Shown in pieces: positions 51,636 to 61,262 of a stretch of 64,000 bases of DNA (position 1 is the first letter of the stretch; each line of letters opens with the position of its first letter). The translations under genes and the position numbers were made by a program. The DNA lies in assembly GCF_023015865.1 (NCBI RefSeq), contig NZ_JALKBC010000001.1, positions 496,001 to 560,000 on the forward strand, written 5' to 3'. The stretch is from Arenibacter sp. F26102 (GTDB taxonomy: Bacteria; Bacteroidota; Bacteroidia; Flavobacteriales; Flavobacteriaceae). The notes under the pieces were generated by a model that saw only the letters and a program-made list of their open reading frames with translations, did no database searches and was not told the DNA's origin.

Positions 51636-53156
51636 TTATTTGAGTTGGAATTCGGGTTGTCTTGAAAGGTGTCTTAATAATATTTGAACCTGAAGAGGTA
51701 CTGATGGCCACATACTCAAGACCCAAGTTGAATTCCCTCCCGGGTAATAATCTGGGCTGTAATATTCTTCTGGGACGTCTTCTATCAGAAAGGCGGACAT
51801 TGCATTGTCAAATTCCTGTTCGGTGAACATTCCTTTTGGAGTTATTTTATTAATTATGGCCCTAACTACGATTTCTGGGTTACTTGTATTGCTGTTGGCA
51901 GACCCTACGGCATTAATGGCAAATGTCCTGAATTGATCTGGATTGTCCGGGTCCTGAAAGAAACCATCGATTATAGTCTCCATGGTAAGCCAACGTCCAA
52001 TCATGAAATTGGTATTGATCCAATCTCTGTTTCGTTGCCATCCGGCAACATCAAAAGGATCAAATAAATCCTGGCCCAATAAACCGCTGTAATTTATTAT
52101 ACTACCAATTGTTGTGTTGTTGACATCTAAGGAAAAACTAGTTTCGTTTATAAAATTTAAATAGATATCGAACGGGCTTTTAATTATAACGCCAATGGCT
52201 TCATCGTCAAAAAAGTGTTGACTTTTAAAAAGTTGACCTAATACGGGTTCCAAGTTAAAACCACCGCTGACAAAGGTATTGGTTAAGCCATCAATAATAG
52301 TCTTGGCATTATTTGCTTCATCTGTTGAGTCTGGATGTACAAAAAATTCGTATAATTTTTTACATATGAAATAGCCTATCTGGTCACCTCTTTCTTCAAA
52401 AAGAATGTCGATCACATCATTGTATCCCCAGTTTCCGGTTCTTCCAAATATGGTTTTGTTTTCGGTATTGAATTTGGAAGCATCGAACAAGACTTGCTCA
52501 CAGCCTATTTCTCCCCTTACCACATAACCAGAAAGGGCCTTGGCCGTTTCTATAATATCCTCTTCGGTGTATCCGTTTCCTTCCCCTAATGTAAAAAGTT
52601 CGTAAAGTTCACGTGCATAATTCTCATTGGGATTGTTACCATTGTTGTATACACCATCCAAATAGTAAAGCATGGCACTGGTAAGGCCTATTTCACTAAC
52701 AAAGGTTTTAAAATTGCCCATAGCATTGCGCTGAAGACAGTTGATGTAATGATAAAGGAATGAATTACAATTGTAAACGTCCAATTCTGTTACAAAATGA
52801 TTGCTCCAGAAAAAACTTAACCGATCTCTTAGATTATTGCTCAGTAATGAATTGGTATAGGATAGCTTAAACTCTTCTTGTTGAGACCTTATTTCCGCTC
52901 CACGTTGGTCGTCATCCTCAGAATAATTGCTGTTGTTCCAATCTGCCCAAACGGGGGCAGCCAATGTAGGCTTGTTCCTCGCTTCGGTGATAAGGGAATC
53001 AACCAAGTTTGTAGAATTCTGGCCAGTGGCTTGATCAATAGTCTGCACAGAGGCACTAAAACCCAATCTTCTATATAGATGTGCGGCCCTTTGTGCATCC
53101 AGTGAGGTGTTATAGGGGGCCAAACTAGAAGTATTACAGTTTATGAAATATTCCAT
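51636..53156 (-). CDS. DUF1800 protein
   Basis: 506-aa protein of the DUF1800 family, almost always encoded next to DUF1501 proteins. Landmarks: AAHLYRRLGFSASVQTID, LRDRLSFFWSNHFVT, NENYARELYELFTLG with GYTEEDIIETAKALSGY, FGRTGNWGYNDVIDILFEE and KSPFDIYLNFI. The pair is believed to work as an exported complex of unknown role. Unlike its partner it has no visible sorting domain and no standard signal peptide from this start. It is first in the operon. Confidence 0.85.
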   Translation of the reverse strand: MEYFINCNTSSLAPYNTSLDAQRAAHLYRRLGFSASVQTIDQATGQNSTNLVDSLITEARNKPTLAAPVWADWNNSNYSEDDDQRGAEIRSQQEEFKLSYTNSLLSNNLRDRLSFFWSNHFVTELDVYNCNSFLYHYINCLQRNAMGNFKTFVSEIGLTSAMLYYLDGVYNNGNNPNENYARELYELFTLGEGNGYTEEDIIETAKALSGYVVRGEIGCEQVLFDASKFNTENKTIFGRTGNWGYNDVIDILFEERGDQIGYFICKKLYEFFVHPDSTDEANNAKTIIDGLTNTFVSGGFNLEPVLGQLFKSQHFFDDEAIGVIIKSPFDIYLNFINETSFSLDVNNTTIGSIINYSGLLGQDLFDPFDVAGWQRNRDWINTNFMIGRWLTMETIIDGFFQDPDNPDQFRTFAINAVGSANSNTSNPEIVVRAIINKITPKGMFTEQEFDNAMSAFLIEDVPEEYYSPDYYPGGNSTWVLSMWPSVPLQVQILLRHLSRQPEFQLK

Positions 53157-53347
53157 AATTTATTCCGCATTTGATAGGTTATAAGTAAGGGGTCATTGCA
53201 TAACGCACAATTATATTGGAAATTATGTCCAAGACAAATAATTCGTTATACTGCTAAACAAATTACGTGGATTGTTGAAATTTGGACGACATTAGGTTGA
53301 ATTTTTCGACCAAATGCACGTTTTTTGGTAAATAGAATCAAAATACC

Positions 53348-53707
53348 ATGGGGAAGCACAACGAATTTGGCAAAAAGGGAGAGGAATTGGCAGTGAACCA
53401 TTTGACTAAAAATGGCTATAGGGTAGTTCATAGAAATTATAGGTATTTGAAAGCAGAAATCGATATTATTGCAAAAAAAGGAGATATTTTGGCAATTGTT
53501 GAGGTGAAATCGAGGAGTTCGGACTATATGCAATCCATTGCTGAGACAGTTACAGAAAAGAAAATTAAGCTACTTGTCATGGCAGCAGACCATTACATTA
53601 TTAGTAAAGATCTTGATGTGGAAGCTAGGTTCGATATCATTACCGTACATAAAAATGGAGCTAATTTTAATATTGAACATCTAAAAAATGCATTTTATCA
53701 TTTTTAA
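53348..53707 (+). CDS. yraN: YraN/UPF0102 endonuclease-like protein
   Basis: 119-aa protein with the restriction-endonuclease-like core of the YraN family: GKHNEFGKKGEELAVNHLTKNGYRVVHRNYRYLKAEIDIIAKKGDILAIVEVKSR gives the E...D-x-(I/V)...EVK catalytic pattern. It is widespread in bacteria and the role is unclear, possibly in DNA processing. It is divergent from the DUF1800 gene and followed 52 bp later by an ACT-like protein gene. Confidence 0.9.
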   Translation: MGKHNEFGKKGEELAVNHLTKNGYRVVHRNYRYLKAEIDIIAKKGDILAIVEVKSRSSDYMQSIAETVTEKKIKLLVMAADHYIISKDLDVEARFDIITVHKNGANFNIEHLKNAFYHF

Positions 53708-53758
53708 TTATTTGTTTTATTTGTAACAATTTGTTAATTTTACCAAAAGTTTAAGAAA

Positions 53759-54418
53759 ATGAAGACTATTTCATCGGTCGTGGAAGACTACATTAAAAAG
53801 AAGCCATTTTTGCAAAGTGCTCTAGCTCAAGGTATTATTAATTTAACGTCGCTTTCTAGAATAGTAAAACCAGAAATTGAAAGTGAGTTGGGTAAGGATA
53901 TTCGCAACGGAGCAATTGTAATGGCTTTAAAGCGCCTTTCCGATGATTTGGAGTTCCGTGCGACCCATAAAATCATTAAAGTTTTAAAAAATATAGGGGA
54001 GATTACTGTAAGGTCGTCATTGACCGATTTTACTTTTTTGGTGTCCGAGTCCATTTTGGAGAATCAGACTGTACTGTTGAAGGAAGTAAATAGGAATAAG
54101 GACGTTTTCTATACCTCTTCTAGAGGGGTCAATGAACTTAATATCGTTGTTAGTAATATTTTGGATGAGGCAGTGGAAGAGTTGTTCAAAAATGAGAAGT
54201 GTACCCAGAAGGCTGAAAACCTTTCCTCCATTACCGTAAAATTACCGGCCGAGAATGTTTCGGTACCAGGAATTTATTACTTTATTTTTCAACGTCTGGC
54301 TTGGGAAGGAATCGTGTTATATGAAGTAATTTCCACAACCAACGAATTTACCATTATTGTAAATGATGAGCAGGTAGACGTTGCCTTTAAGACAATTAAG
54401 GATCTTAAAACTTTGTAA
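53759..54418 (+). CDS. ACT-domain-like regulatory protein
   Basis: 219-aa protein. Residues 1-70 form a helical part (SVVEDYIKKKPFLQSALAQG and LTSLSRIVKPEIE), and the remainder resembles tandem ACT domains (ITVKLPAENVSVPGIYYFIFQRLAWEGIVLYEVISTTNEFTIIVNDEQV). Similar flavobacterial proteins are labelled aspartate kinase-like because of the ACT fold, but no kinase domain is present. It probably senses a small molecule; the target is unknown. Confidence 0.7.
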   Translation: MKTISSVVEDYIKKKPFLQSALAQGIINLTSLSRIVKPEIESELGKDIRNGAIVMALKRLSDDLEFRATHKIIKVLKNIGEITVRSSLTDFTFLVSESILENQTVLLKEVNRNKDVFYTSSRGVNELNIVVSNILDEAVEELFKNEKCTQKAENLSSITVKLPAENVSVPGIYYFIFQRLAWEGIVLYEVISTTNEFTIIVNDEQVDVAFKTIKDLKTL

Positions 54419-54498
54419 GACCTAAATGTAGTAATTAATCAATGCTGCAATTGGTTAATGTGAAAATTTGTCTGAGCACTTACTCCAATTAAGGTGTC

Positions 54499-55833
54499 CT
54501 ATTTGTCTTCTTTTAAAAATTTCACAACCTCTTCGTAATTCTCCGGGTTGGCTACAATGCGCTTTTCGCTGTCCAAAATATAATAAGTAGGTGTTTGATG
54601 TATGTCGTATAGGGTGGTATACGGACTTTCCCATTTTCCTAATGCAATACCATGAATAAAGGCCGGTAGTTTTGCAGATTCCTTTTTCCAAGTTTCGTCA
54701 TCATCTTCCAGACCAATTGCAAGTGTCTTTACTCCGGAAATGTCTTTTATTCTTTTATGAAGTTCGGGAAGTTGTTGTAGACAATGCGAACATGTGCTAC
54801 TCCAAAAAACGACTACATAATTTTTAGCCCCCGAAAGATTAGTAAGTTTTTTAATGGAACTACCTTCATTCCAAGAGATTTCTGGGGCCTTAGACCCAAA
54901 ACGCAGTCGATTATGGGTTTCAATATTATTTAGGATGTCAGTCTTATTGTTTTCTATAGCCAAACTTTTAAGGTAATTCCCATAAATATCATCTGCCAAG
55001 TTGTTATAGTTGTTGTTGGATGCCTGTGTCCAGAGACTATTGAATAACTGTACCTTATTGGTTGAACTTGCATTTTCCAATACCCTCGCCAAATCCTTTA
55101 CATTATTCTTCATTATCACCTCCTTTTCCTCAATGGATAGCTGTTGGTGGGGAAGAGCGGTAAACACATAATTTACTACTTTATCTGTTAAAAAGCCCGA
55201 TCCCAGTATCATCGTATCCTGAAAGTCCAAAGCATCAAAATAATGTTGCTTTTTTTGTTGCATATAGGTTTCAACGTCTACAAATCCAGCGGGAATATAG
55301 GGGCTATTTGCAGAAATAAAGTGCCCACAGATCGTCCCTGCAGATTGGGTTTCGTACGATTCTTGGACGGTGGCAAGTTTTTTAAAAAGTGCTTTGATTA
55401 CAGTTCGGTCCTTATTCCGATCGGAATAAAACTGAACAATTTGTTTCTCCAGCTCATGAACTTCTTTAAAGTACTTGGTGTATATTGAATTTTCTTTGGA
55501 GCTAATAAAGAATAGACCTTTCTGTGAATCAAAGGACAGTACAATATTTTCCTTACCATTGTATATCAAATCAAAATAGAATTCCTCCTGTGGTACGGCG
55601 TACACCAATCTATACATGCCGGTTGTTGCGTTTGCAGGAATGCTTAGCGAAAAAGCACCATTCTCAACGGCCGTGTCGGCTATATAATTTTGATGGTCAG
55701 GATTCAATTTATAAGCGATCAGCCATTTGTAATCTTCTGCTGGAGATAAATTCCCTGAAATGGTATGTTGGGCTTCCAAAATAAAAGTGAAGCACAGGGT
55801 GAATAATAATAGGATATTTTTTAAAAGCATCAA
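54499..55833 (-). CDS. TlpA/ResA-like thioredoxin protein
   Basis: 444-aa exported protein with a signal peptide (NILLLFTLCFTFILEAQ). The first 110 residues look like the DUF4369-type beta domain that precedes many Bacteroidota thioredoxins. A helical middle follows. The C-terminal thioredoxin fold has the active site VVFWSSTCSHCLQQLPELH (CxxC) and TPTYYILDSEKRIVANPENYEE with the cis-Pro. It would reduce or exchange disulfides in the periplasm. It ends the minus-strand unit with mfd (14 bp apart). Confidence 0.85.
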   Translation of the reverse strand: MMLLKNILLLFTLCFTFILEAQHTISGNLSPAEDYKWLIAYKLNPDHQNYIADTAVENGAFSLSIPANATTGMYRLVYAVPQEEFYFDLIYNGKENIVLSFDSQKGLFFISSKENSIYTKYFKEVHELEKQIVQFYSDRNKDRTVIKALFKKLATVQESYETQSAGTICGHFISANSPYIPAGFVDVETYMQQKKQHYFDALDFQDTMILGSGFLTDKVVNYVFTALPHQQLSIEEKEVIMKNNVKDLARVLENASSTNKVQLFNSLWTQASNNNYNNLADDIYGNYLKSLAIENNKTDILNNIETHNRLRFGSKAPEISWNEGSSIKKLTNLSGAKNYVVVFWSSTCSHCLQQLPELHKRIKDISGVKTLAIGLEDDDETWKKESAKLPAFIHGIALGKWESPYTTLYDIHQTPTYYILDSEKRIVANPENYEEVVKFLKEDK

Positions 55834-55846
55834 CTGTAGTGTGTTT

Positions 55847-58800
55847 TTATGGAACCGTTATCTCTGGTTTTGGGATAAGGGCATCGAAAGGTTGAATGGA
55901 TTTATAGGCTTTGTCAATAGAATTTATATGTTCAAAGACCAGTAACAGCCTCAATCCGTTGCGGGTCTGCTTTTCTTTAAGTTTTGCGAGCTTGGCATGG
56001 GCCTGTACAAATTGTAATACAGACGTAAAGGAAGTGCTTTGGTAAAAATCCGATTGTTGGTCCGCTATAAAATAGCCGATCATTTTACCCTTCTTCATCA
56101 CTATCTTTTCAAGGCCAATGCTATTGGCAATCCATTTAATGCGGACCGAGTTTAATAAATCTTCTGCCTGGGTAGGGAGGTCCCCAAATCTGTCTACCAA
56201 TTCAGACTCGAACTTTTGTAATCCTTCCTCATCGGAAACCTGGTTAAGTTCTGTATAAAGATTTAAACGCTCGGTGATGTTATTGATATAATCATCTGGG
56301 AAAAGCAATTCAAAATCGGAATCGATCTGCGTTTCTTTGACAAATATTTTTGGTTTGCCTCCAACCTCTTCATACAAATCCTTGAATTCGTTTTCTTTAA
56401 GTTCGTCTATGGCTTCTGCCAATATTTTTTGATAGGCATCAAAGCCAATTTCATTTATAAATCCACTTTGTTCACCTCCCAATAAGTCGCCGGCACCTCT
56501 AATTTCCAAATCCTTCATGGCTATATTAAAACCACTACCAAGATCGGTAAATTGTTCCAAGGCCTGAATTCTCTTTCTGGCATCATTGGTCATTACATCA
56601 TAGGGAGGGGTGATAAAGTAACAGAAAGCTTTTTTATTGCTTCTTCCTACCCGTCCCCGCATTTGATGCAGATCACTGAGGCCAAAATTATTGGCATTAT
56701 TAATAAAAATGGTATTGGCATTGGTAACATCCAAGCCGCTTTCCACTATGGTGGTAGAGACTAATACATCGAACTCCCCATTCATAAACGCCAACATAAG
56801 GGTCTCCAATTTTTTACCCTCCATTTGCCCGTGCCCAATGCCTATTTTGGCATCCGGCACCAATCTTTGTATCATTCCGGCAACCTCCTTAATATTTTCA
56901 ATTCTATTATGGATAAAGAAGACCTGTCCGCCTCGTTGGATTTCGTAGGAAATGGCATCGCGAATGGTCTCTTCGTTGAAACGGATTACCTCGCTTTCTA
57001 TGGGGTATCTATTGGGCGGTGCCGTATTGATGACCGATAGATCCCTAGCTGCCATTAAACTAAATTGAAGGGTTCTCGGAATAGGGGTTGCCGTTAGGGT
57101 AAGCACATCTACATTCTCCTTGATGGACTTTAATTTGTCCTTGACCGATACGCCGAATTTTTGTTCCTCATCTACGACCAAAAGCCCTAGATCCTTAAAC
57201 TTTACGTTTTTGTTCACCAACTGATGGGTTCCAATAATAATATCTACCTTGCCGCTTGCAAGATTTTCCAGGGTCTCCTTTTTCTCCTTGGCGGTTCTAA
57301 ATCGGTTTACATAATCTACGGTTACTGGCATTTCCTTCAAACGCTCCGTAAAAGTCCTATGGTGTTGAAAGGCCAAAATAGTTGTTGGGACCAAAACGGC
57401 AACCTGTTTTCCGTTATCTACGGCCTTAAAGGCAGCCCTTATGGCCACTTCGGTTTTACCAAAACCAACATCCCCACATACAAGTCGGTCCATGGGCCTT
57501 TCACTTTCCATGTCTTTCTTGATGTCTTCGGTAGATTTACTTTGGTCAGGAGTATCTTCATAGATAAAGGAAGCCTCCAATTCGTGTTGTAAATAGCTAT
57601 CCGGTCCATATTGAAACCCCTTTTCCAATCTTCGCTTGGCATAGAGCTGTATAAGGTCGAATGCAATTTTTTTAACGCGGGATTTGGCCTTGTCCTTGAT
57701 CTTTTTCCAGGCGCCCGAACCTAGCTTATATATTTTTGGCGGTGCCCCGTCCTTCCCATTAAATTTGGAAATTTTGTGCAGGGAATGTATGCTTACATAC
57801 AGAATGTCCCTTTCCCCGTACATTAACTTTATGGCTTCCTGTTTCTTTCCTTCAACATCTATCTTTTGAAGTCCACCGAATTTTCCGATCCCATGGTCTA
57901 TATGGGTAACGTAGTCCCCAATTTCCAGTTTGTTCAGATCCTTTAAAGTAATGGCCTGCTTTTTGGCGTAGCCATTTTTTAAATGGAATTTTAGATAGCG
58001 CTCAAAGATCTGATGGTCCGTATAACAGGCAATCTTTAAATCCTGATCTATAAATCCTTGATATAGGGGAAGTACAACGGTTTTATAATGGACCTCCTTG
58101 CCTACTTCATCAAAAATATCATGGAAACGTTTGGCCTGCTGGTCCGTGGCACAAAACAGGTAATTGGTGTAGCCATTCTTATAATTATCGTTTAGGTTTT
58201 CAATTAACAAATCGAACTTTTTGTTAAAGGAAGGTTGTGGTTTTGTATTGAACACGATGGTTTCCGCATCACTCGAGGCTTTTGTGCTTCCATCGATCTC
58301 AATCAAACCAAAATCGGCCAACTGATGTTTTAATATGTCGGAATTGGTGAACAACTCCTGAGGTTTGGCATGACGTATTTCTTTGGATAGTTTAGTAAAG
58401 GCCTCTTCGGCCTTTTCAAAAAATGAATCCAACCTAGCATACAGTAAACTCAGGTTTTTGCTAAAAATAAGGGTGTTTGGAGATATGTATTTAAGGAAGC
58501 TTTCCCGGTTTTCATCCAAAAATTTGTTTTCTACATTGGGAATGATAGTGATCTTTTTCACCTTTAGTGTAGACAACTGGGTTTCCACGTCAAAGGTTCT
58601 AATACTCTCTACCTCGTCTCCAAAAAATTCAATTCTATAAGGTTCATCATGGGAAAAGGAAAATACGTCCATGATTCCGCCTCGAACTGAAAATTCCCCA
58701 GGTTCGGTGACAAAATCGACCCGTTTAAATTTATATTCGAACAAAACCTCATTTAGAAAGTCGATCGAAAGGGTGTCCTCCAGTTTAATTTTTAGCGTAT

Positions 58801-59245
58801 TTTTCTCCAATTCCTTTCTGGTCACCACTTTTTCAAATAGCGCATCGGCATAGGTAACGATGATCGCAGGTTTTTTTCTTGAATTGATGCGGTTAAGCAC
58901 CTCGGCACGCAAAAGCACATTGGCATTGTCCGTTTCCTCGATCTGGTAGGGCCTTCTGTAACTCCCCGGATAAAATAGTACGTCGCTATCCCCAATAAAC
59001 TGTTCCAGGTCGTTCAAGTAATACGCGGCTTCCTCCTTGTCGTTTAAAATAAATAAAAACGGCGATTCGGATTTGTGAAAGATTTCAGCTATTACAAAGG
59101 ATAAAGCGGAACCTGTAAGTCCTTTGATATTGGTTCGAGTCGGGGAAGTCGTAGAGGTGTTATCTTTAAAATTGGCAATATGTGACCTCAGTTTTCCCAG
59201 TTGGGGAGACTGTTCGAACAGTTGTAACATAGAAGATTTTGTCAA
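55847..59245 (-). CDS. mfd: Transcription-repair coupling factor Mfd
   Basis: 1132-aa ATP-dependent translocase that removes RNA polymerase stalled at lesions and recruits UvrA. Order: UvrB-like N-terminal domains (SALSFVIAEIFHKSESPFLFIL and DVLFYPGSYRRPYQIEETDN), the RNA polymerase-interaction domain near EIGDYVTHIDHGIGKFGGL, helicase motifs (Walker A CGDVGFGKTEVAIRAAFK, DEEQ box VVDEEQKFGV, TATPIPRTLQFSL, VSTTIVESGLDVTNANT, QMRGRVGRSNKKAFCYF) and the TRCF C-terminal domain. Length and motif set are complete. Confidence 0.97.
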   Translation of the reverse strand: MTKSSMLQLFEQSPQLGKLRSHIANFKDNTSTTSPTRTNIKGLTGSALSFVIAEIFHKSESPFLFILNDKEEAAYYLNDLEQFIGDSDVLFYPGSYRRPYQIEETDNANVLLRAEVLNRINSRKKPAIIVTYADALFEKVVTRKELEKNTLKIKLEDTLSIDFLNEVLFEYKFKRVDFVTEPGEFSVRGGIMDVFSFSHDEPYRIEFFGDEVESIRTFDVETQLSTLKVKKITIIPNVENKFLDENRESFLKYISPNTLIFSKNLSLLYARLDSFFEKAEEAFTKLSKEIRHAKPQELFTNSDILKHQLADFGLIEIDGSTKASSDAETIVFNTKPQPSFNKKFDLLIENLNDNYKNGYTNYLFCATDQQAKRFHDIFDEVGKEVHYKTVVLPLYQGFIDQDLKIACYTDHQIFERYLKFHLKNGYAKKQAITLKDLNKLEIGDYVTHIDHGIGKFGGLQKIDVEGKKQEAIKLMYGERDILYVSIHSLHKISKFNGKDGAPPKIYKLGSGAWKKIKDKAKSRVKKIAFDLIQLYAKRRLEKGFQYGPDSYLQHELEASFIYEDTPDQSKSTEDIKKDMESERPMDRLVCGDVGFGKTEVAIRAAFKAVDNGKQVAVLVPTTILAFQHHRTFTERLKEMPVTVDYVNRFRTAKEKKETLENLASGKVDIIIGTHQLVNKNVKFKDLGLLVVDEEQKFGVSVKDKLKSIKENVDVLTLTATPIPRTLQFSLMAARDLSVINTAPPNRYPIESEVIRFNEETIRDAISYEIQRGGQVFFIHNRIENIKEVAGMIQRLVPDAKIGIGHGQMEGKKLETLMLAFMNGEFDVLVSTTIVESGLDVTNANTIFINNANNFGLSDLHQMRGRVGRSNKKAFCYFITPPYDVMTNDARKRIQALEQFTDLGSGFNIAMKDLEIRGAGDLLGGEQSGFINEIGFDAYQKILAEAIDELKENEFKDLYEEVGGKPKIFVKETQIDSDFELLFPDDYINNITERLNLYTELNQVSDEEGLQKFESELVDRFGDLPTQAEDLLNSVRIKWIANSIGLEKIVMKKGKMIGYFIADQQSDFYQSTSFTSVLQFVQAHAKLAKLKEKQTRNGLRLLLVFEHINSIDKAYKSIQPFDALIPKPEITVP

Positions 59246-59260
59246 CCGTAAATTTTATTG

Positions 59261-59292
59261 CAAATATAACCCCTGTTTGGGCAATGCCCAAA
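59261..59292 (-). promoter_or_regulatory. Promoter of mfd with overlapping dyad
   Basis: On the minus strand TTTG (59292-59289), a 20-nt gap and TATATTTG (59268-59261) fit the Bacteroidota TTTG-n19-TAnnTTTG consensus well; the start codon is 16 bp downstream of the -7 box. A perfect dyad, TTTGGGC-AAT-GCCCAAA (59276-59292), overlaps the -33 box and could be a repressor site. Confidence 0.7.
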
Positions 59293-59833
59293 ATTTGGGA
59301 AAAATTTAATGTGCTGCCAATGTTTAGGTGTTGAAGGGAAGATATAGGATTGGGCGGTACCACTGTCATGGGAATCCAGGTCTTTTTCCTTTTTTGGGTC
59401 TGTCTAATTTTTGGACGGATTTTTTTGGGGGATATTTTCATCAGTTGAAGAAATGTTTTATGGGCTAGTTTCTTCAGGGCTAAGCCTTTAAGTCTATTGC
59501 TGGTTTAAGGGGATGTTGCTGGATTAAAAAACAAGCTCATTATAGTTGTAATACTATTATTCTTTCTTTTAATTTGTTGGGCGTAATACGGATTTGAGTG
59601 CTGTTTTTTTGGAATCTCACTTTATGACTTATGATAGGAGGATGTGCATAGCAGGATTTCCGTTTAAGGGTATTTTTTTGGAGGTTTAAATGGGAAAATC
59701 CAACTCAGGATAGTAAGTTGGTACTATAGATACTATATATGGTGTTTTTGTTCGGCCCATATTTGGATATTACGTCATATTCGTACAACATGAAATTAAA
59801 ACCTTATTGCCATAAATTATAAAAGTTTGCATT
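59293..59833. other. Intergenic region between mfd and AraC genes
   Basis: About 540 bp with no supported gene. Base composition is T-rich on the plus strand with many homopolymer runs. No clear promoter pair for the AraC gene was found. Confidence 0.55.
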
Positions 59834-60988
59834 TTGTTTAATATTTTATTGATTGTCTCCATTTTTGGTTTTGTATTGACCACCCTGTTATTACTAAAAA
59901 AGTCCGTCCAACCCAAAGCCACTATTTTTTTAGGAGGTTTTTACTTTTTACTTTCGGTGTATAGCTTACAGGCTTATATTATAGATGGAGGCCATTTGGC
60001 AAAATGTAGTTGGTTTTTCTTGTGGCCGCTAATTCCATATAACCTATTTGCCGTGCCCATTTACTTTTACTTTGAAACCATCATGGAAGATGAACTCAGG
60101 TGGGAAAAAGAATATTTTATTCTTTTTATTCCCTTTATTTTGAGTATCATCGATGTGGGCTATATTTATTTGCAGCCAGATGCGATATATACCGAAATGT
60201 TGCATAATGCCATGACCGACCCCAAAAATAGACTCCATGTAAGCTATTGGCTGTTAGACCTGGATCAGCACATGCTAATGCGCCATATATGGCAGTTGGC
60301 TGCCTTATTGGTAGTATTGCCCAAGTTGTTGAACTTTATTAAGAAAGGCAATGCAGATGATTTAAAAAATATATTGAACAAATGGTTGTTGGTTTTTTGG
60401 TCCGGCTTGGCACTATTCGCTGTTTTTGCTGTGTTTTATGCCGTAGAGAATATGCTGGCGGTAAATATTTTTGAAGGGGGGTCCATGGTGCCAATAATAC
60501 TGTATTTGATATTGTTCTCCATTGGGGTGATTCCAATTTACTTTCCTGCCATCCTACATGGGTATCCTCAAGTAATCGCAGGTACTGTAGATTTAAAACA
60601 ATCCATTTCCGAACAAGAATTGGATAATAAGTATGGTTTGGATGAAGCAGGGATAAAAAGAAAGTTACAGCTCCTTGTTGAGAAGAAATTGCATTTGCAA
60701 CAAGATTTTAATGTAACCAATTGTGCACGTGAGATGGAAATGCCTGCGCATCATTTGTCTTATTTCATTAAGCAACATTACGGACTTAATTTTACTTCCT
60801 ATAAGAACAATTTACGTATGGAGTACGCCAAAAAACTCATTGACGAAGGTTTTTTGGATAACAATACCATGGAAGCCTTGGCGTGGGAGTGTGGTTTTGC
60901 CAATAGAAGCTCTTTTAGTAAGGTATTTAAGAATGCAACTAAGTATAGTCCAAGTGATTACATATTAAAACTAGCTGCAGATAACTAG
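59834..60988 (+). CDS. Membrane-bound AraC-family regulator
   Basis: 384-aa regulator with about seven membrane spans in the first 240 residues (ILLIVSIFGFVLTTLLLLKK, FFLLSVYSLQAYII, FILFIPFILSIIDVGYIYL, LAALLVVLPKLLNFI, LLVFWSGLALFAVFAVFYAV, IILYLILFSIGVIPIYF). It ends with an AraC DNA-binding domain (NCAREMEMPAHHLSYFIKQH to ALAWECGFANRSSFSKVFKN, SPSDYIL). It would sense an envelope or lipid-phase signal. The only available start near the first span is TTG at 59834 (ATT at 59831 is less likely), since a stop lies seven codons upstream. Confidence 0.85.
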   Translation: MFNILLIVSIFGFVLTTLLLLKKSVQPKATIFLGGFYFLLSVYSLQAYIIDGGHLAKCSWFFLWPLIPYNLFAVPIYFYFETIMEDELRWEKEYFILFIPFILSIIDVGYIYLQPDAIYTEMLHNAMTDPKNRLHVSYWLLDLDQHMLMRHIWQLAALLVVLPKLLNFIKKGNADDLKNILNKWLLVFWSGLALFAVFAVFYAVENMLAVNIFEGGSMVPIILYLILFSIGVIPIYFPAILHGYPQVIAGTVDLKQSISEQELDNKYGLDEAGIKRKLQLLVEKKLHLQQDFNVTNCAREMEMPAHHLSYFIKQHYGLNFTSYKNNLRMEYAKKLIDEGFLDNNTMEALAWECGFANRSSFSKVFKNATKYSPSDYILKLAADN

Positions 60989-61040
60989 TGTGTAGTAGCT
61001 TATCATTTCCCTTTCCTTTCTTTTAAGAATCCCTAAACTT

Positions 61041-61065
61041 GGTGTCCAGATTTAATTTGGACACC
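61041..61065 (+). terminator. Perfect 8-bp hairpin after the AraC gene
   Basis: GGTGTCCA and TGGACACC enclose a 9-nt loop, 52 bp after the AraC stop. A weak T-rich tract follows after 10 bp, so it may be a terminator or an operator in front of the next gene. Confidence 0.45.
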
Positions 61066-61176
61066 TATGTGCCTGTTTTAAATATAATATATCCTTCATT
61101 TCCCTGTTTTTTTGCAGACTAAAGCCTGTAAAAATGTAAGAAAAACCTAACAATGTGTTAGTGATATTCTTGCCGT

Positions 61177-61184
61177 TACGTTTG
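61177..61184 (+). promoter_or_regulatory. Possible -7 promoter element TACGTTTG
   Basis: TACGTTTG matches TAnnTTTG 79 bp before the start codon of the repeat protein gene. No TTTG at the -33 distance. Confidence 0.35.
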
Positions 61185-61262
61185 TCTTGGAATCAGGGAT
61201 GAGGTACAGTACTCAGTGCTTTTTAAAAGTGAAAGAACCAAATATTTAATTAATCAAACCTT

